From: Palleronia salina
GTDB lineage: Bacteria > Pseudomonadota > Alphaproteobacteria > Rhodobacterales > Rhodobacteraceae
Assembly (NCBI RefSeq): GCF_900141995.1
Contig: NZ_FQZA01000002.1
Span: forward strand, 317,501-381,500
DNA length: 64,000 bases
Reading direction: 5' to 3'
The notes beneath the pieces were generated by a model. It did no database searches. It was not told where the DNA came from and saw only the letters and a list, made by a program, of their open reading frames with translations. Made by a program: the position numbers and the translations under genes. This document shows positions 37,916 to 46,774 of this stretch, in pieces. Position 1 is the stretch's first letter; each line of letters starts with the position of its first letter.

Positions 37916-38682
37916 ATGACGACGCGCCTTGCCCTACCTGCCCTCGCCCTTGGACCCGCCGCCACGGCGGCCCCGGCCCAGGACCTCGGAACCACGTTGC
38001 CCGACGCCGTGGGCCAGGTCGCGCCGAAGCTCGAAGCCTATGCCCAGAACGACCTTTTCGGCAGCGTCTGGACCGATGAGCAGCTTTCCATGCGCGATCG
38101 GGCGCTGGTGACCGTCGCGGCGAAGATCAAGCGGCACGAGACCGACGGCCTGTCCGAGCATATCGCGCTGGCCCTCGACGCCGGCGTGACGCCCGCCGAG
38201 ATTTCCGAGACGATCACGCATCTCGCCTTCTACACGGGCTGGGGCAACGCCGTCGCCGCCGCCGAAGCCGCGGCCCCGGTCTACGACGAGCGCGGCGTGA
38301 CCGTGGATGACCTGCCCGCCCTCGCCCCCGAGCTTCTGCCGCTGGACCAGGAGGCCGAGGAGGCCCGCCAGGAAACGGTGCAGTCGACCTATGACGACGT
38401 GAGCCAGGGCGTCGTCGACAACACCGAGCAGCTCCTTTCCTCGACCTCTGGCTGCGCCCGGCGCTGGAACCGCGCGACCGCAGTCCCGTGACCGTCGCCG
38501 CGCTGATCGCGACCGGCCAGCCGGAACAGATGACCTTCCACCTCAATCGCGCCATGGATAACGGCCTCACGCAGGACGAGGCGGGCGCGATGCTGTCGCA
38601 CCTGGCCTTCTATGCCAGCTGGCCGCGCGTCTTCTCGGCCATGCCCGTGGCCGCGGATGTCTTCGAAAGCCGTTCGCAGTGA
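37916..38682 (+). pseudogene. Carboxymuconolactone decarboxylase family gene, frameshifted
   Basis: The frame from ATG 37916 (CAGGAGACG ahead) has a signal-like start (MTTRLALPALALGPAATAAP) and a first CMD domain with SMRDRALVTVAAKIKRHETD and HIALALDAGVTPAEI. It runs off frame at 38491. The second CMD domain continues one frame over, DLWLRPALEPRDRSPVTVAA through FESRSQ, ending 38682. The break is at CTCCTTTCCTCGACC (38432-38446): one extra T in the TTT run (38436-38438) would restore LLFLDLW. So a single-base deletion in a homopolymer, or a sequencing error, splits an otherwise intact two-domain gene. Confidence 0.82.
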
Positions 38683-38735
38683 GCCATGCGCCGGCGGGGT
38701 CCGTCCCCGCCGGCGTCCGCTGACAGGAGGGCGAA

Positions 38736-39371
38736 ATGAAAATCGGGATGCTCGGATCGGGCCTGATGGGGGCCAAGCTCGGCGCGCTTTGGGCCGCCTG
38801 CGGCCGCGACGTGACCTTCGCCTATTCCCGCGACCGCGCCAAGCTCGACCGGCTGGCTCAGCGATCCGGCGGCACGGCGGGCTTGGTCGCCGAGGCCGTC
38901 GCCGCGGCGGATGCCGTGCTGCTGGCCGTGCACTGGTCGCGGATCGGCGACGTGCTGGATCAGGCGGGCGACCTGGCCGGCAAGGTCGTGCTGAACTGCT
39001 GCGCCCCGCTGAACGACGGCAACGACGCGCTGTTCCTCGGTCCCGAGACCTCGGGCGCCGAGGAGCTATCGCGGATGCGGCCCGGCGCGCGGTGGGTGTC
39101 GTGCTTCAATACCAGCCCGTCCGAATCCTTCGACCCGGTCTTCGCCCGCAAGGACACCGTGCCGCGCCCGCACCTGATGCTCTACGACGATGACGACGGA
39201 GCCAAGGAAACGGTCCGCGCGTTGATCCGGGATATCGGGCTCGACCCGCTCGAGGCCGGCGGGCTGACGGCCGGCCGCTACGCCGAACCCTTCGCCATGG
39301 TCACGGCCGTACTGGCTTACGGCCAGCCCGGTGGGCCGGTACTGACCTACCGTTTCGACAAGCTGCGCTGA
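38736..39371 (+). CDS. NAD(P)-binding F420-dependent oxidoreductase-like protein
   Basis: A 211-residue Rossmann protein: [20 protein letters not shown] gives GxGxxG, then [22 protein letters not shown] and [11 protein letters not shown]. It resembles the NADPH-dependent F420 reductase/NADP oxidoreductase family. Whether it uses F420 is doubtful here since nothing else points to F420. CAGGAGGGC precedes the ATG. It lies 53 nt after the broken decarboxylase gene and 20 nt before the second cupin. Confidence 0.85.
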   Translation: MKIGMLGSGLMGAKLGALWAACGRDVTFAYSRDRAKLDRLAQRSGGTAGLVAEAVAAADAVLLAVHWSRIGDVLDQAGDLAGKVVLNCCAPLNDGNDALFLGPETSGAEELSRMRPGARWVSCFNTSPSESFDPVFARKDTVPRPHLMLYDDDDGAKETVRALIRDIGLDPLEAGGLTAGRYAEPFAMVTAVLAYGQPGGPVLTYRFDKLR

Positions 39372-39391
39372 GCGCAGGAAAGGAGATTACC

Positions 39392-39787
39392 ATGAAGATC
39401 ACACGCGCGGGGCAAAATGCCTCGACCCGGGGCCCCGAGGAGTATTTCACCGGCACCGCCCGCATCGACCCCATGTTCCAGGCCGAGGAGCCGGGCCGCG
39501 TCGCCGGCGCCCACGTCACGTTCGAGCCGGGCGCGCGCACCGCGTGGCACACCCATCCGGCCGGCCAGACCCTGATCGTCACCTTCGGCCGCGGCCGCGT
39601 CGCGCGCGAGGGCGGCGAGATCGAGGAGATCAGCGAAGGGGACATCGTCTGGTTTCCCGCCGGCGAGAAGCACTGGCACGGCGCGGCGCCGGACACCGCG
39701 ATGAGCCACATCGCGATCCAGGAAAGCATCGACGGATCGCCGGTGACCTGGCTCGAGAAGGTGTCGGACGAGGATTACGAGGGCTGA
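39392..39787 (+). CDS. Cupin-domain protein
   Basis: A 131-residue single-domain cupin. [20 protein letters not shown] (His pair of motif 1) and [20 protein letters not shown] (motif 2) give a likely metal site. No signal peptide. Near-twin in pattern of the exported cupin at 36364-36852. Such cupins recur with CMD-family and SDR genes in a widely spread cluster; reaction unproven. AAAGGAGA precedes the ATG. Last gene of the cluster. Confidence 0.9.
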   Translation: MKITRAGQNASTRGPEEYFTGTARIDPMFQAEEPGRVAGAHVTFEPGARTAWHTHPAGQTLIVTFGRGRVAREGGEIEEISEGDIVWFPAGEKHWHGAAPDTAMSHIAIQESIDGSPVTWLEKVSDEDYEG

Positions 39788-39812
39788 GGGTCCGCGCCCG
39801 GTTGGCGCTGCG

Positions 39813-40163
39813 TCAGTCGTCCACCGGGCGGATCAGCTTGCGCTCCAGCACGCGCAGCACGGTCTTCAGGTCGTGCCCGCGCTTCAGGATCTGGTTGTCC
39901 ATCCCGATCACCGCGTATTGCCCTTGCCTGTTGCGCAGGCGGGGCCGTTTTTCGATCCGGTAGATCGGGTGTTCAGCGGTGCGGCGAAAGACCGAGAACA
40001 CGGCCACGTCGCGTAGGAAGGACATGCCGTAGTCGCGCCATTCGCCCGCGGCCACCATGCGGCCGTAGAGAGTCAGGATCGCGCCGAGCTCGGACCGGTC
40101 GAAGGCCACGCGGTCGTTGGGATCGGGGCGTCCGGGAAACGGAGTGGGCTGGATCACGTTCAT
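39813..40163 (-). CDS. DUF2794 domain protein
   Basis: A 116-residue alphaproteobacterial family of unknown function. Recognisable stretches are VAFDRSELGAILTLYGRMVA, GEWRDYGMSFL, FSVFRRTAEHPIYRIEKRP and ILKRGHDLKTVLRVLERK. Start MNVIQPTPF at 40163 follows TTGGGGGC. An upstream ATG at 40205 would add 14 residues. The family is soluble and often monocistronic. Confidence 0.88.
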   Translation of the reverse strand: MNVIQPTPFPGRPDPNDRVAFDRSELGAILTLYGRMVAAGEWRDYGMSFLRDVAVFSVFRRTAEHPIYRIEKRPRLRNRQGQYAVIGMDNQILKRGHDLKTVLRVLERKLIRPVDD

Positions 40164-40365
40164 GCCCCCAAGGTGGGGGGACGTCGGCAGTTTGGCAAGC
40201 GTCATCGATTCGCCGCAAAATGACCCATTTGTCGCGCCAACTCGGTCCCGCGATCGCCACGTCGCCGGGCAATAAGGAGACATAGCGAAGAACGCTACTC
40301 CCGGTGTCGCGCCACCATGGCCCCCACCAGTGCGCGGCACCGGGCATCGCTTTTCCCCACACGGA

Positions 40366-42021
40366 TCATCCGAAACTGCCTTGGCAGTACCACCCGGCCG
40401 AGATCTCGGCGCCGTGGGCGAAGAACAGCCACAGGCAATCGCCGGATGTGCAGCGCACCTGCCAGTAGTCGCGGACGCCGCTGCGCCAGTTGGGGTCGTC
40501 CAGCCACCATTCCGGCGCGATGCGCTCGGGGCCGGTCAGCGCCGCGACCTCCATGTGCCGGCCGCGCCAGCGGAAGTGCTCGGCCAGCCGCGGCGCGGCG
40601 GGGGCGTTCACCGGCTCGGGCGGCCACAGGAAGGGCGGGCGCGGCGTGGGCGCGGCGGGCCAGGGAGGCGCCGGTTCGGACCACGCGGCGGCCAGCACCC
40701 GCGCGCCCTTTTCGGGGATGTGGCTGTCGGCGGGGTGATGGCGAGTGATCCGGTCCAGCCCGATGCGCGCGCCGATGCGGCCCACCAGGTCGTCCAGCGG
40801 GGCGGGATCCGCCTGCCGCGCGCGGGCGTCGTCGGCCGCGTCGGAATGGCCGCGATGCTGGCGCGGCGACACCGGCTCGGTCACGTGGGCCAGCAGCCGC
40901 ACCATGTCGATGCCGAAGCCCGCGTCGATCTCGGCCGCCTTCATGGCCAGCAGCGGGCGCATCCGGTCGGGCTCGGCCGTGGGGCGCGCCAGCCCCAGCT
41001 CGGCAAAGCCCATGGTGCCGTCGCTGCGGTGGCATTCCAGCCGCAATCGCCGCGCGCCGCGCCCCTTCGCGCGCAGCTTGTCCGACAGCGGCACCAGCAA
41101 CCGGTCGATGGCGGCCAGCACGTCCGCCTCCAACCCGATGGGCTCGGGCAGGGTCAGCCGCACGGCGAACTGCGTGTCGGGGGCGGCGGGCGACACCGGC
41201 TCGGGCTCGGCGCCCATGGCCTGGTCCAGCCGTTGCACCAGGTGCCGGCCGAACCGCCGCGCCAGCCCGGCGCGCGGCTGTCCCGCCAGGTCGCCGATGC
41301 GGCGCAGGCCCAGCCGCCCCAACTCGGCCACCAGGTCGCCGGGCAGGCGCAGCGCGGCCACCGGCAGCGGCGCGATGGCGCCGTAGGTGCCGCCGGGCGG
41401 CGCGATGCGGGTGGCGCGCGCCTTGGCCGTGGGGATGGCGGGGGCCGGGCCGCCCCGTTCCCAGTTGCGCCGCTTGGCCGCGCGCGACCGGGTGGCATAG
41501 GCCTCCTGGTCGATGGCGTCGCCCGACCGGTCCGGCCCCGCCGCGCGGCCCGCATACCGCGCCAGCGCCCAGGCCGCGCCCACCGTGTCGGCCACGCCCG
41601 CGGCCACCGAAAGCCCCAGGTCGGCACAGTCGCGTTCCACCTGGTCCAGCAGCGCGTCCTCGCCCCCGAACAGGTGCGCGCAGCCCGTCAGGTCGATGAC
41701 CAGCGACGCGGGCGGTTCCTCGGCCACCCAAGGAGAGAACTTGCCGGCCCAGCGGCGCAGCACCGACAGGAACGCCGCCTCGGCCCGCGGATTCTGCCAG
41801 CGGGTCAGCAGCGCAGGGCACATGGCATTGGCATCGGCCAGCGGCTGGTCGCGGCGCAGCCCCGCGCGCGACGCGGCCACGTTCAGCGACGACAGCACCT
41901 GCGCGTTGCCGAGATCGGCGACCACCGCGAAGGGCGCGTCCTCGGGGGGGCGTTCGAGACGCAGGATCCGCTCGGCCCCCAGGCGCGGGAACCACAGCGA
42001 CAGGATACGGCGATGGGGCAT
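40366..42021 (-). CDS. imuB: ImuB-like catalytically inactive Y-family polymerase
   Basis: A 551-residue protein of the damage-induced mutagenesis module. It has the Y-family fold start (ILSLWFPRLGAERILR), where catalytic polymerases have DxDAFF instead, so the first metal ligand is missing as expected for ImuB. VIDLTGCAHLFGGE follows, then the palm and finger regions, and a long C-terminal part with a beta-clamp or partner-binding role in known members. The usual partners imuA upstream and dnaE2 downstream are not here. It stands alone, divergent from a GST gene, with LexA-box-like bases before it. Confidence 0.9.
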   Translation of the reverse strand: MPHRRILSLWFPRLGAERILRLERPPEDAPFAVVADLGNAQVLSSLNVAASRAGLRRDQPLADANAMCPALLTRWQNPRAEAAFLSVLRRWAGKFSPWVAEEPPASLVIDLTGCAHLFGGEDALLDQVERDCADLGLSVAAGVADTVGAAWALARYAGRAAGPDRSGDAIDQEAYATRSRAAKRRNWERGGPAPAIPTAKARATRIAPPGGTYGAIAPLPVAALRLPGDLVAELGRLGLRRIGDLAGQPRAGLARRFGRHLVQRLDQAMGAEPEPVSPAAPDTQFAVRLTLPEPIGLEADVLAAIDRLLVPLSDKLRAKGRGARRLRLECHRSDGTMGFAELGLARPTAEPDRMRPLLAMKAAEIDAGFGIDMVRLLAHVTEPVSPRQHRGHSDAADDARARQADPAPLDDLVGRIGARIGLDRITRHHPADSHIPEKGARVLAAAWSEPAPPWPAAPTPRPPFLWPPEPVNAPAAPRLAEHFRWRGRHMEVAALTGPERIAPEWWLDDPNWRSGVRDYWQVRCTSGDCLWLFFAHGAEISAGWYCQGSFG

Positions 42022-42040
42022 GGCACCTGTGGCAGCAGAT

Positions 42041-42061
42041 GTTTCCGTTATGTTCCCGTTC
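42041..42061. promoter_or_regulatory. Candidate LexA (SOS) box upstream of imuB
   Basis: The alphaproteobacterial LexA box is GTTC-N7-GTTC. Plus strand 42041-42055 reads GTTT-N7-GTTC and 42047-42061 reads GTTA-N7-GTTC, each one mismatch from consensus and overlapping. They lie 20-40 nt before the imuB start. Two near matches in the right place are suggestive; neither is perfect. Confidence 0.45.
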
Positions 42062-42152
42062 TAGGGCCGCCCGTGGCCCGAGTCGAGTCGCCGGACTGCC
42101 GCGCCGTGCTATCCTGCGGGTCCAGATCACACCAAAGGGAAGGAGCCCCGGC

Positions 42153-42785
42153 ATGGCCAAGACCACCCTCTACGGATTCGACGGATCGACCTACGTGCGC
42201 ACCGTCAAGATCCTCCTCGACCGCAAGAACGAGGATTTCGACCAGGTGCAGGTGAACGTCCTGGAAGGCGAACCGAAGCAGCCCGAGCACCTGGAGCGTC
42301 ACCCCCTGGGCAAGGTGCCGGTGCTGGACACCGACGGCCACCGCATCCGCGAGACCACCGCCATCGCCATGTACCTGGAGGAAACCCGTGAAGGCCCCTC
42401 GGCCCTGCCCGAAAGCGCCTGGGACCGCGCCCGCATGTACGAGATCATGTCGATCGTGAATTCCTACGGCTACGACGCGCTGGTGGGCACGGCCTTCTAT
42501 CACATCATGCCCGAGTTCATCGGCAACCCCAGCGAGGCGCAACATCACGAGACGGTGGAGCGCGCCAAGACCATCCTGACGCTGATCGACGACATCCGCG
42601 GGGGCGACGCGTGGCTGGCCGGCAGCAGCATCTCGCTGGCCGATTACTGGCTGGGACCGGTGATGTTCTACGCGGGCCTGACCCCCCACAAGGACGAGCT
42701 TCTGGGTGTCGGCGGGATGCAGGGCTGGTGGGACCGGTTGAGCGACGATCAGGCCTTCGCCAAGACCGAGCCGAACCTCGGCTGA
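42153..42785 (+). CDS. Glutathione S-transferase family protein
   Basis: A 210-residue GST. The N-terminal thioredoxin-like part has TTLYGFDGSTYVRTVKILL and HPLGKVPVLDTDGHRIRETT (cis-Pro loop). The C-terminal helices contain ISLADYWLGPVMFYAGLTP (N-capping box). Unlike the GST at 593-1189 the active-site region has SxY rather than Cys. GGAAGGAGC precedes the ATG at 42153. Substrate unknown. Divergent from imuB. Confidence 0.9.
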   Translation: MAKTTLYGFDGSTYVRTVKILLDRKNEDFDQVQVNVLEGEPKQPEHLERHPLGKVPVLDTDGHRIRETTAIAMYLEETREGPSALPESAWDRARMYEIMSIVNSYGYDALVGTAFYHIMPEFIGNPSEAQHHETVERAKTILTLIDDIRGGDAWLAGSSISLADYWLGPVMFYAGLTPHKDELLGVGGMQGWWDRLSDDQAFAKTEPNLG

Positions 42786-42905
42786 GCTCACGAACGAGGG
42801 TCAGCGGGGCGGTGCCAGGCTGCCGCCCCGTTGACGCATATCAAGGCGCGGTCCGCGCGTCGGCCCTAGGCTTGGTACATCGGATGCCGACCGAGGAGAT
42901 GCGCC

Positions 42906-43280
42906 ATGCTGACCGTCAAGAAGACCGCCCCGAACCGGATCGAGATCGACCTGTCCGGCGAAATCGATTCCGAAACCATGCGCGAGGGGCTGGATAAGCT
43001 GATCGCGCTGTCGCAGGACATGAACCGGGCGCAGCTGCTCTATCGCATCAACGCCTTCGCGCTGCCCACGCTCGGCGCCATGGCGGTGGAATTCGCCCGG
43101 CTGCCGCAGCTGTTCGGGCTGCTGGGCCGGTTCGACCGCTGCGCCGTGTTGAGCGATGCCGCGTGGCTGCGCACCGCGGCCGAGGTCGAGGGGGCGCTGT
43201 TCCCGGGGCTCGATATCAAGAGCTTCCGCGCCGATGACGACGCGGCCGCCGAGGCCTGGCTCGATGGGACGGCGAATTGA
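42906..43280 (+). CDS. SpoIIAA/STAS-like protein
   Basis: A 124-residue single-domain protein: NRIEIDLSGEIDSETMREGL at the start, AQLLYRINAFALPTLGAMAV and FDRCAVLSDAAWLRTAAEVE. This fits the SpoIIAA-like (DUF3478) family with a STAS-type fold, which lacks the phosphorylatable Ser of true anti-sigma antagonists. Function unknown. GAGGAGAT precedes the ATG. Convergent with the I78 lipoprotein gene 8 nt away. Confidence 0.85.
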   Translation: MLTVKKTAPNRIEIDLSGEIDSETMREGLDKLIALSQDMNRAQLLYRINAFALPTLGAMAVEFARLPQLFGLLGRFDRCAVLSDAAWLRTAAEVEGALFPGLDIKSFRADDDAAAEAWLDGTAN

Positions 43281-43288
43281 CCGGCAGC

Positions 43289-43576
43289 TCAGCCGCAGGT
43301 GATGGCAAGGACCGTGCCCTGCCCGTCGGTGACGATGTTGATCCGCTCGGGCAGCATGTCCATCGTGACCGGGTCGCCCTGCGCATAGACGCGGGTGATC
43401 GACTGCCCGGCGGCCTGCTGCGCCGGGCCCACCGGGCCGCCCACGAAGCCTTGCAGCCCGTCCGCCCCGCAAACCGACGGGTCCACCGCCGATGCGCCGG
43501 GCGCGGGGGCCGACGGCGCGCTGGCCTGGCAGGCCGCGAGGATCGGAAGGGCGAGAGCGAGGGCTGGGGCGCGCAT
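43289..43576 (-). CDS. I78-family peptidase inhibitor lipoprotein
   Basis: A 95-residue protein. Signal MRAPALALALPILAACQ has a lipobox LAAC (C16), so it is a predicted lipoprotein. The mature domain reads DGLQGFVGGPV, ITRVYAQGDPVTMDMLPERI and INIVTDGQGTVLAITCG, the I78 elastase-inhibitor pattern with two Cys. Probably a periplasmic protease inhibitor, or at least that fold. 34 nt downstream of the DUF3108 gene on the same strand. Confidence 0.9.
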   Translation of the reverse strand: MRAPALALALPILAACQASAPSAPAPGASAVDPSVCGADGLQGFVGGPVGPAQQAAGQSITRVYAQGDPVTMDMLPERINIVTDGQGTVLAITCG

Positions 43577-43610
43577 GGCTTGTCCTTTTCGGTGATGTGT
43601 CGCCCGGACC

Positions 43611-44255
43611 CTAGCGCGCGGCGAGCGTCACCGTAAACGGTCCCGCCGACAGCCGGATGTCCCGCGCGCCGGAGGCGCCGGGGGCATAGCGGGCGGACAT
43701 GCGGATCTGCCGGAAGCGGAAGGGCGACACGTGGCCCGGCCCCTGCACCACGTCGTAGGCATAGTCGCACCGGATCAGACCGCCATCCCGCGACTGGGAC
43801 ACCAGCCCCACCCTGACCGTGCGCCGTCCGTCGTAGATGCGGAAGGGGCGGAGGCAGCCATCGGCCAGCGCCACGCGGGCGAAGCCCTGGACGGGATCCA
43901 GCACGCCGGCGGGAATCTGGCCGGGATCCGAGGCGGCCGTCGCCTCGCCCGGGGGGGCGATCCGCACCGCCGCCACACGGTTGCCGGCGAAGTCGATATC
44001 GATGGCGCGACGCTCGCCCCCGCTTTCGCCCAGGCTGCGATAGGCCCCGGCCCGCGTGGTGGCCGTGAACCGGCCGTCGCCCACGCCCAGCGGGGTGTTG
44101 TCCAGCACGCTGTCCAGCCGTCCGTTGCCGCCCGACAGGGCTACCGTGACCCGGCCCATGGTCGCGCCGGCCAGCCGGACGTCGAAGCTGCGGGTCTCGG
44201 CCGCGAGAGAGGTCGGCAGCCAGGCGGCGACGAGAAGGGCAAGCAGTGATTTCAT
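43611..44255 (-). CDS. DUF3108 periplasmic protein
   Basis: A 214-residue protein with signal peptide ([20 protein letters not shown]). The mature part is all-beta with [20 protein letters not shown] near the start and Cys residues in [14 protein letters not shown] and [11 protein letters not shown]. Matches the alphaproteobacterial DUF3108 family, function unknown. An ATG at 44255 is chosen because it begins the signal peptide. Divergent from frmA. Confidence 0.85.
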   Translation of the reverse strand: MKSLLALLVAAWLPTSLAAETRSFDVRLAGATMGRVTVALSGGNGRLDSVLDNTPLGVGDGRFTATTRAGAYRSLGESGGERRAIDIDFAGNRVAAVRIAPPGEATAASDPGQIPAGVLDPVQGFARVALADGCLRPFRIYDGRRTVRVGLVSQSRDGGLIRCDYAYDVVQGPGHVSPFRFRQIRMSARYAPGASGARDIRLSAGPFTVTLAAR

Positions 44256-44361
44256 GGCAATCCAAGTAGGCTTTCGGACGGTCCGCAACAGGGAAGGTGA
44301 TTGCAATTTCCGGACGTCTCGGCGCAGGTTGCGCAGCAGCATAGTAAGGGAGACCGCCGTC

Positions 44362-45474
44362 ATGAAAACCCGCGCCGCCGTCGCAATGGGCCCCGGAAAG
44401 CCACTGGAGATCATGGAGGTCAACCTGGAAGGCCCCCGGGCGGGCGAAGTTCTGGTCGAGATCAAGGCGACCGGCCTGTGCCACACCGATGAATTCACCC
44501 GCTCGGGCGACGACCCCGAGGGCCTGTTCCCGGCGATCCTGGGCCACGAGGGCGCGGGCGTCGTCGTCGAGGTGGGCGAGGGCGTCACCTCGTTGGAAGT
44601 GGGCGACCATGTCATCCCTCTCTACACCGCCGAGTGCCGCGAGTGCGAATACTGCCTGAACCCCAAGACGAACCTGTGCCAGAAGGTGCGGTCGACCCAG
44701 GGGCAGGGCGTGATGCCCGACGGCACCTCGCGGTTCTCGCTGCCCGACGGCACGATGATCCACCACTACATGGGCTGCTCGACCTTCGCCAATCACACGG
44801 TCCTGCCCGAGATCTCGCTGGCCAAGGTCCGCAAGGACGCGCCGTTCGACAAGATCTGCTATATCGGCTGCGGCGTGACCACCGGCGTCGGCGCGGTCAT
44901 CAACACCGCGAAGGTCGAACCGGGCAGCAACTGCGTGGTCTTCGGCCTGGGCGGCATCGGCCTGAACGTGATCCAGGGCCTGCGGATGGTGGGCGCCGAC
45001 ATGATCGTGGGCGTGGACCTGAACAACGACAAGAAGGCCTTCGCCGAGCAGTTCGGCATGACCCATTTCGTGAACCCCTCGGAGGTCGAGGGCGACCTGG
45101 TGGCGCACCTGGTCGAGCTGACCGGCGGCGGGGCCGATTACAGCTTCGAATGCATCGGCAACGTGAACGTCATGCGGCAGGCACTGGAATGCGCCCACAA
45201 GGGCTGGGGCGAGTCGATCATCATCGGCGTCGCCGGTGCAGGGCAGGAGATCTCGACCCGGCCGTTCCAGCTGGTCACCGGCCGCAGCTGGCGCGGATCG
45301 GCCTTCGGCGGCGCGCGGGGCCGGACCGACGTGCCCAAGATCGTCGACTGGTACATGCAGGGCAAGATCGACATCGACCCGATGATCACCCACAAGCTGA
45401 GCCTGGACGAGATCAACAAGGGCTTCGAGCTGATGCACGAGGGCAAGTCGATCCGCGCCGTCGTCGAGTTCTGA
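44362..45474 (+). CDS. frmA: S-(hydroxymethyl)glutathione dehydrogenase / class III alcohol dehydrogenase
   Basis: Oxidises S-hydroxymethylglutathione (formaldehyde plus glutathione) to S-formylglutathione with NAD. The 370 residues carry the catalytic zinc ligands C40, H62 and E63 ([14 protein letters not shown]). The structural zinc Cys set is C92, C95, C98, C106 in [16 protein letters not shown], and the NAD fold is [27 protein letters not shown]-like bases precede the ATG. The next enzyme of the pathway, fghA, is 5 kb downstream on the same strand but not in the same operon. Confidence 0.96.
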   Translation: MKTRAAVAMGPGKPLEIMEVNLEGPRAGEVLVEIKATGLCHTDEFTRSGDDPEGLFPAILGHEGAGVVVEVGEGVTSLEVGDHVIPLYTAECRECEYCLNPKTNLCQKVRSTQGQGVMPDGTSRFSLPDGTMIHHYMGCSTFANHTVLPEISLAKVRKDAPFDKICYIGCGVTTGVGAVINTAKVEPGSNCVVFGLGGIGLNVIQGLRMVGADMIVGVDLNNDKKAFAEQFGMTHFVNPSEVEGDLVAHLVELTGGGADYSFECIGNVNVMRQALECAHKGWGESIIIGVAGAGQEISTRPFQLVTGRSWRGSAFGGARGRTDVPKIVDWYMQGKIDIDPMITHKLSLDEINKGFELMHEGKSIRAVVEF

Positions 45475-45479
45475 GGGGT

Positions 45480-45509
45480 GGGGGCCCTGCCCCCGTCCGC
45501 TGCGCGGAC
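45480..45509 (+). terminator. Two consecutive hairpins after frmA
   Basis: GGGGGC (45480-45485) pairs with GCCCCC (45489-45494), and GTCCGC (45495-45500) with GCGGAC (45504-45509), each with a three-base loop. They directly follow the frmA stop. GTATTTG follows, a weak relative of the AGTATTTTC repeat (45520-45526). Confidence 0.5.
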
Positions 45510-45533
45510 TCCCCCGGAGGTATTTGTGGAAAG

Positions 45534-46007
45534 ATGAAGCTGGAGCGGTACGAGGATCGGCATGCCGATGCGCTCTGGGCCATGCTCGAGCCGATGCTGC
45601 GGGCGGGCGAGACCTATTGCCTGCCCGTAGACCTGGACCGTGCGGGGGCGCTGGCCTACTGGTGCGGACCGACCCACGAGACCTGGATCGCGGGCGACGA
45701 CCTGGGCACCTACTACCTGCGTCCCAACCAGCAGGGCAACGGCGACCATGTCTGCAACGCGGGCTTCGTCACCGCGCCCGGGGCCGCCGGTCGCGGCGTG
45801 GCGCGCACCATGCTGGAGCACGCGCTGCAGCGGGCGCGCGACCGCGGCTTCGCGGCCATGCAGTTCAACTTCGTGGTCGCCTCGAACGCGCGCGCTTTGA
45901 GGATCTGGGCCGATTACGGGTTTGACATCGTGGGCCGCGTGCCGCAGGCGTTCCGCCACCCCCGGCTCGGCCCTACCGACGCGCTGATCCTGCACCGCAC
46001 TCTCTGA
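45534..46007 (+). CDS. GNAT family N-acetyltransferase
   Basis: A 157-residue protein. The acetyl-CoA binding motif is visible in NAGFVTAPGAAGRGVARTML (about 76-95). IWADYGFDIVGRVP near 122-135 is the conserved end motif (WxxxGF). The N-terminus MKLERYEDRHADALWAMLEP is typical. Substrate unknown. ATG at 45534 has GGAGG 14 bases upstream, wider than ideal, and AAAG nearer. Eight nucleotides separate its stop from the NYN gene. Confidence 0.88.
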   Translation: MKLERYEDRHADALWAMLEPMLRAGETYCLPVDLDRAGALAYWCGPTHETWIAGDDLGTYYLRPNQQGNGDHVCNAGFVTAPGAAGRGVARTMLEHALQRARDRGFAAMQFNFVVASNARALRIWADYGFDIVGRVPQAFRHPRLGPTDALILHRTL

Positions 46008-46015
46008 GAGGTTCC

Positions 46016-46738
46016 ATGCCCACCGATCGCGACCGCCCGCTCTACGCCGTGCTGATCGACGCCGACAACATCCCCGCCAAGTTCGCCGAGCCGATCCTGC
46101 GCGAGGTGACCAGCTTCGGCGAGCCGGCGCTGCGCCGGGTCTACGGCGACTGGTCGTCGGGGCGGCTGTCGAACTGGTCGAAAACCGTGCGCGACATCGG
46201 CCTGGTGGCGCACCAGGAAACCGCCAATACAGTCGGCAAGAACGCCAGCGATATCGGGCTGGTGATCGATGCCATGGATATCCTGCACACCGGGCGATTC
46301 GACGGCTTCGTTCTGGTCAGCTCGGATTCGGACTTCACCGCGCTGGCCAACCGCATCCGCGAGCAGGGGCTGGACGTGATCGGCATCGGCGAGAAAAAGG
46401 CGCCCGAGGCCCTGCGCAACGTGTGCAACCGGTTCATCCTGATCGAGAACATCGTGGACGAGCCGATCCAGCCCAAGTCCGAGGACAGCGGCCGCGCGCC
46501 CGCGGGCAAGGTCGCGCCCATCGAGGCGGTCCCGCTGATCCTGCGCGCCATGGACAAGATCCAGCAGGACGACGAGTGGTACGCGCTGGGCCAGCTGGGC
46601 CAGTACATCACCGCCGAGAACCCCGATTTCGACACCCGTACCTACGGGATGCGCAAGCTCAGCGACCTTGTGCAGGAACTGAAGCGGTTCGAGACCAAGA
46701 AGATCGGCAACCAGCTCCACGTGCGCCGGGTCGACTGA
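46016..46738 (+). CDS. NYN-domain (PIN-like) protein with C-terminal OST-HTH/LOTUS domain
   Basis: A 240-residue protein. The NYN nuclease-like domain covers about 1-140, with acidic residues in VLIDADNIPAKF, ASDIGLVIDAMDIL and VLVSSDSDFTALANRIREQG. A C-terminal winged-helix (OST-HTH) region is seen around 165-230 (PLILRAMDKIQQDDEWYALG, YGMRKLSDLVQEL). This is LabA/DUF88-like architecture and suggests RNA processing or regulation; targets unknown. GAGAGGTTCC precedes the ATG. Confidence 0.9.
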   Translation: MPTDRDRPLYAVLIDADNIPAKFAEPILREVTSFGEPALRRVYGDWSSGRLSNWSKTVRDIGLVAHQETANTVGKNASDIGLVIDAMDILHTGRFDGFVLVSSDSDFTALANRIREQGLDVIGIGEKKAPEALRNVCNRFILIENIVDEPIQPKSEDSGRAPAGKVAPIEAVPLILRAMDKIQQDDEWYALGQLGQYITAENPDFDTRTYGMRKLSDLVQELKRFETKKIGNQLHVRRVD

Positions 46739-46774
46739 CGCGGGCGTCCAGCGACGGTTGCGGCGGAGCGCCTG

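Noticed and set aside
38432-38446. Programmed ribosomal frameshift in the decarboxylase-like gene
   Set aside because: No slippery heptamer with a downstream structure was seen, and the family does not use frameshifting. Deletion or sequencing error in a T run is more likely.
40330-42255. A 641-codon plus-strand open frame over imuB
   Set aside because: Antisense to a well-supported imuB; rich in Arg, Gln, His and Gly with no motif.
43216-45438. A 740-codon minus-strand open frame over frmA
   Set aside because: It lies opposite frmA, which has complete zinc and NAD motifs; composition is that of a codon-bias shadow.
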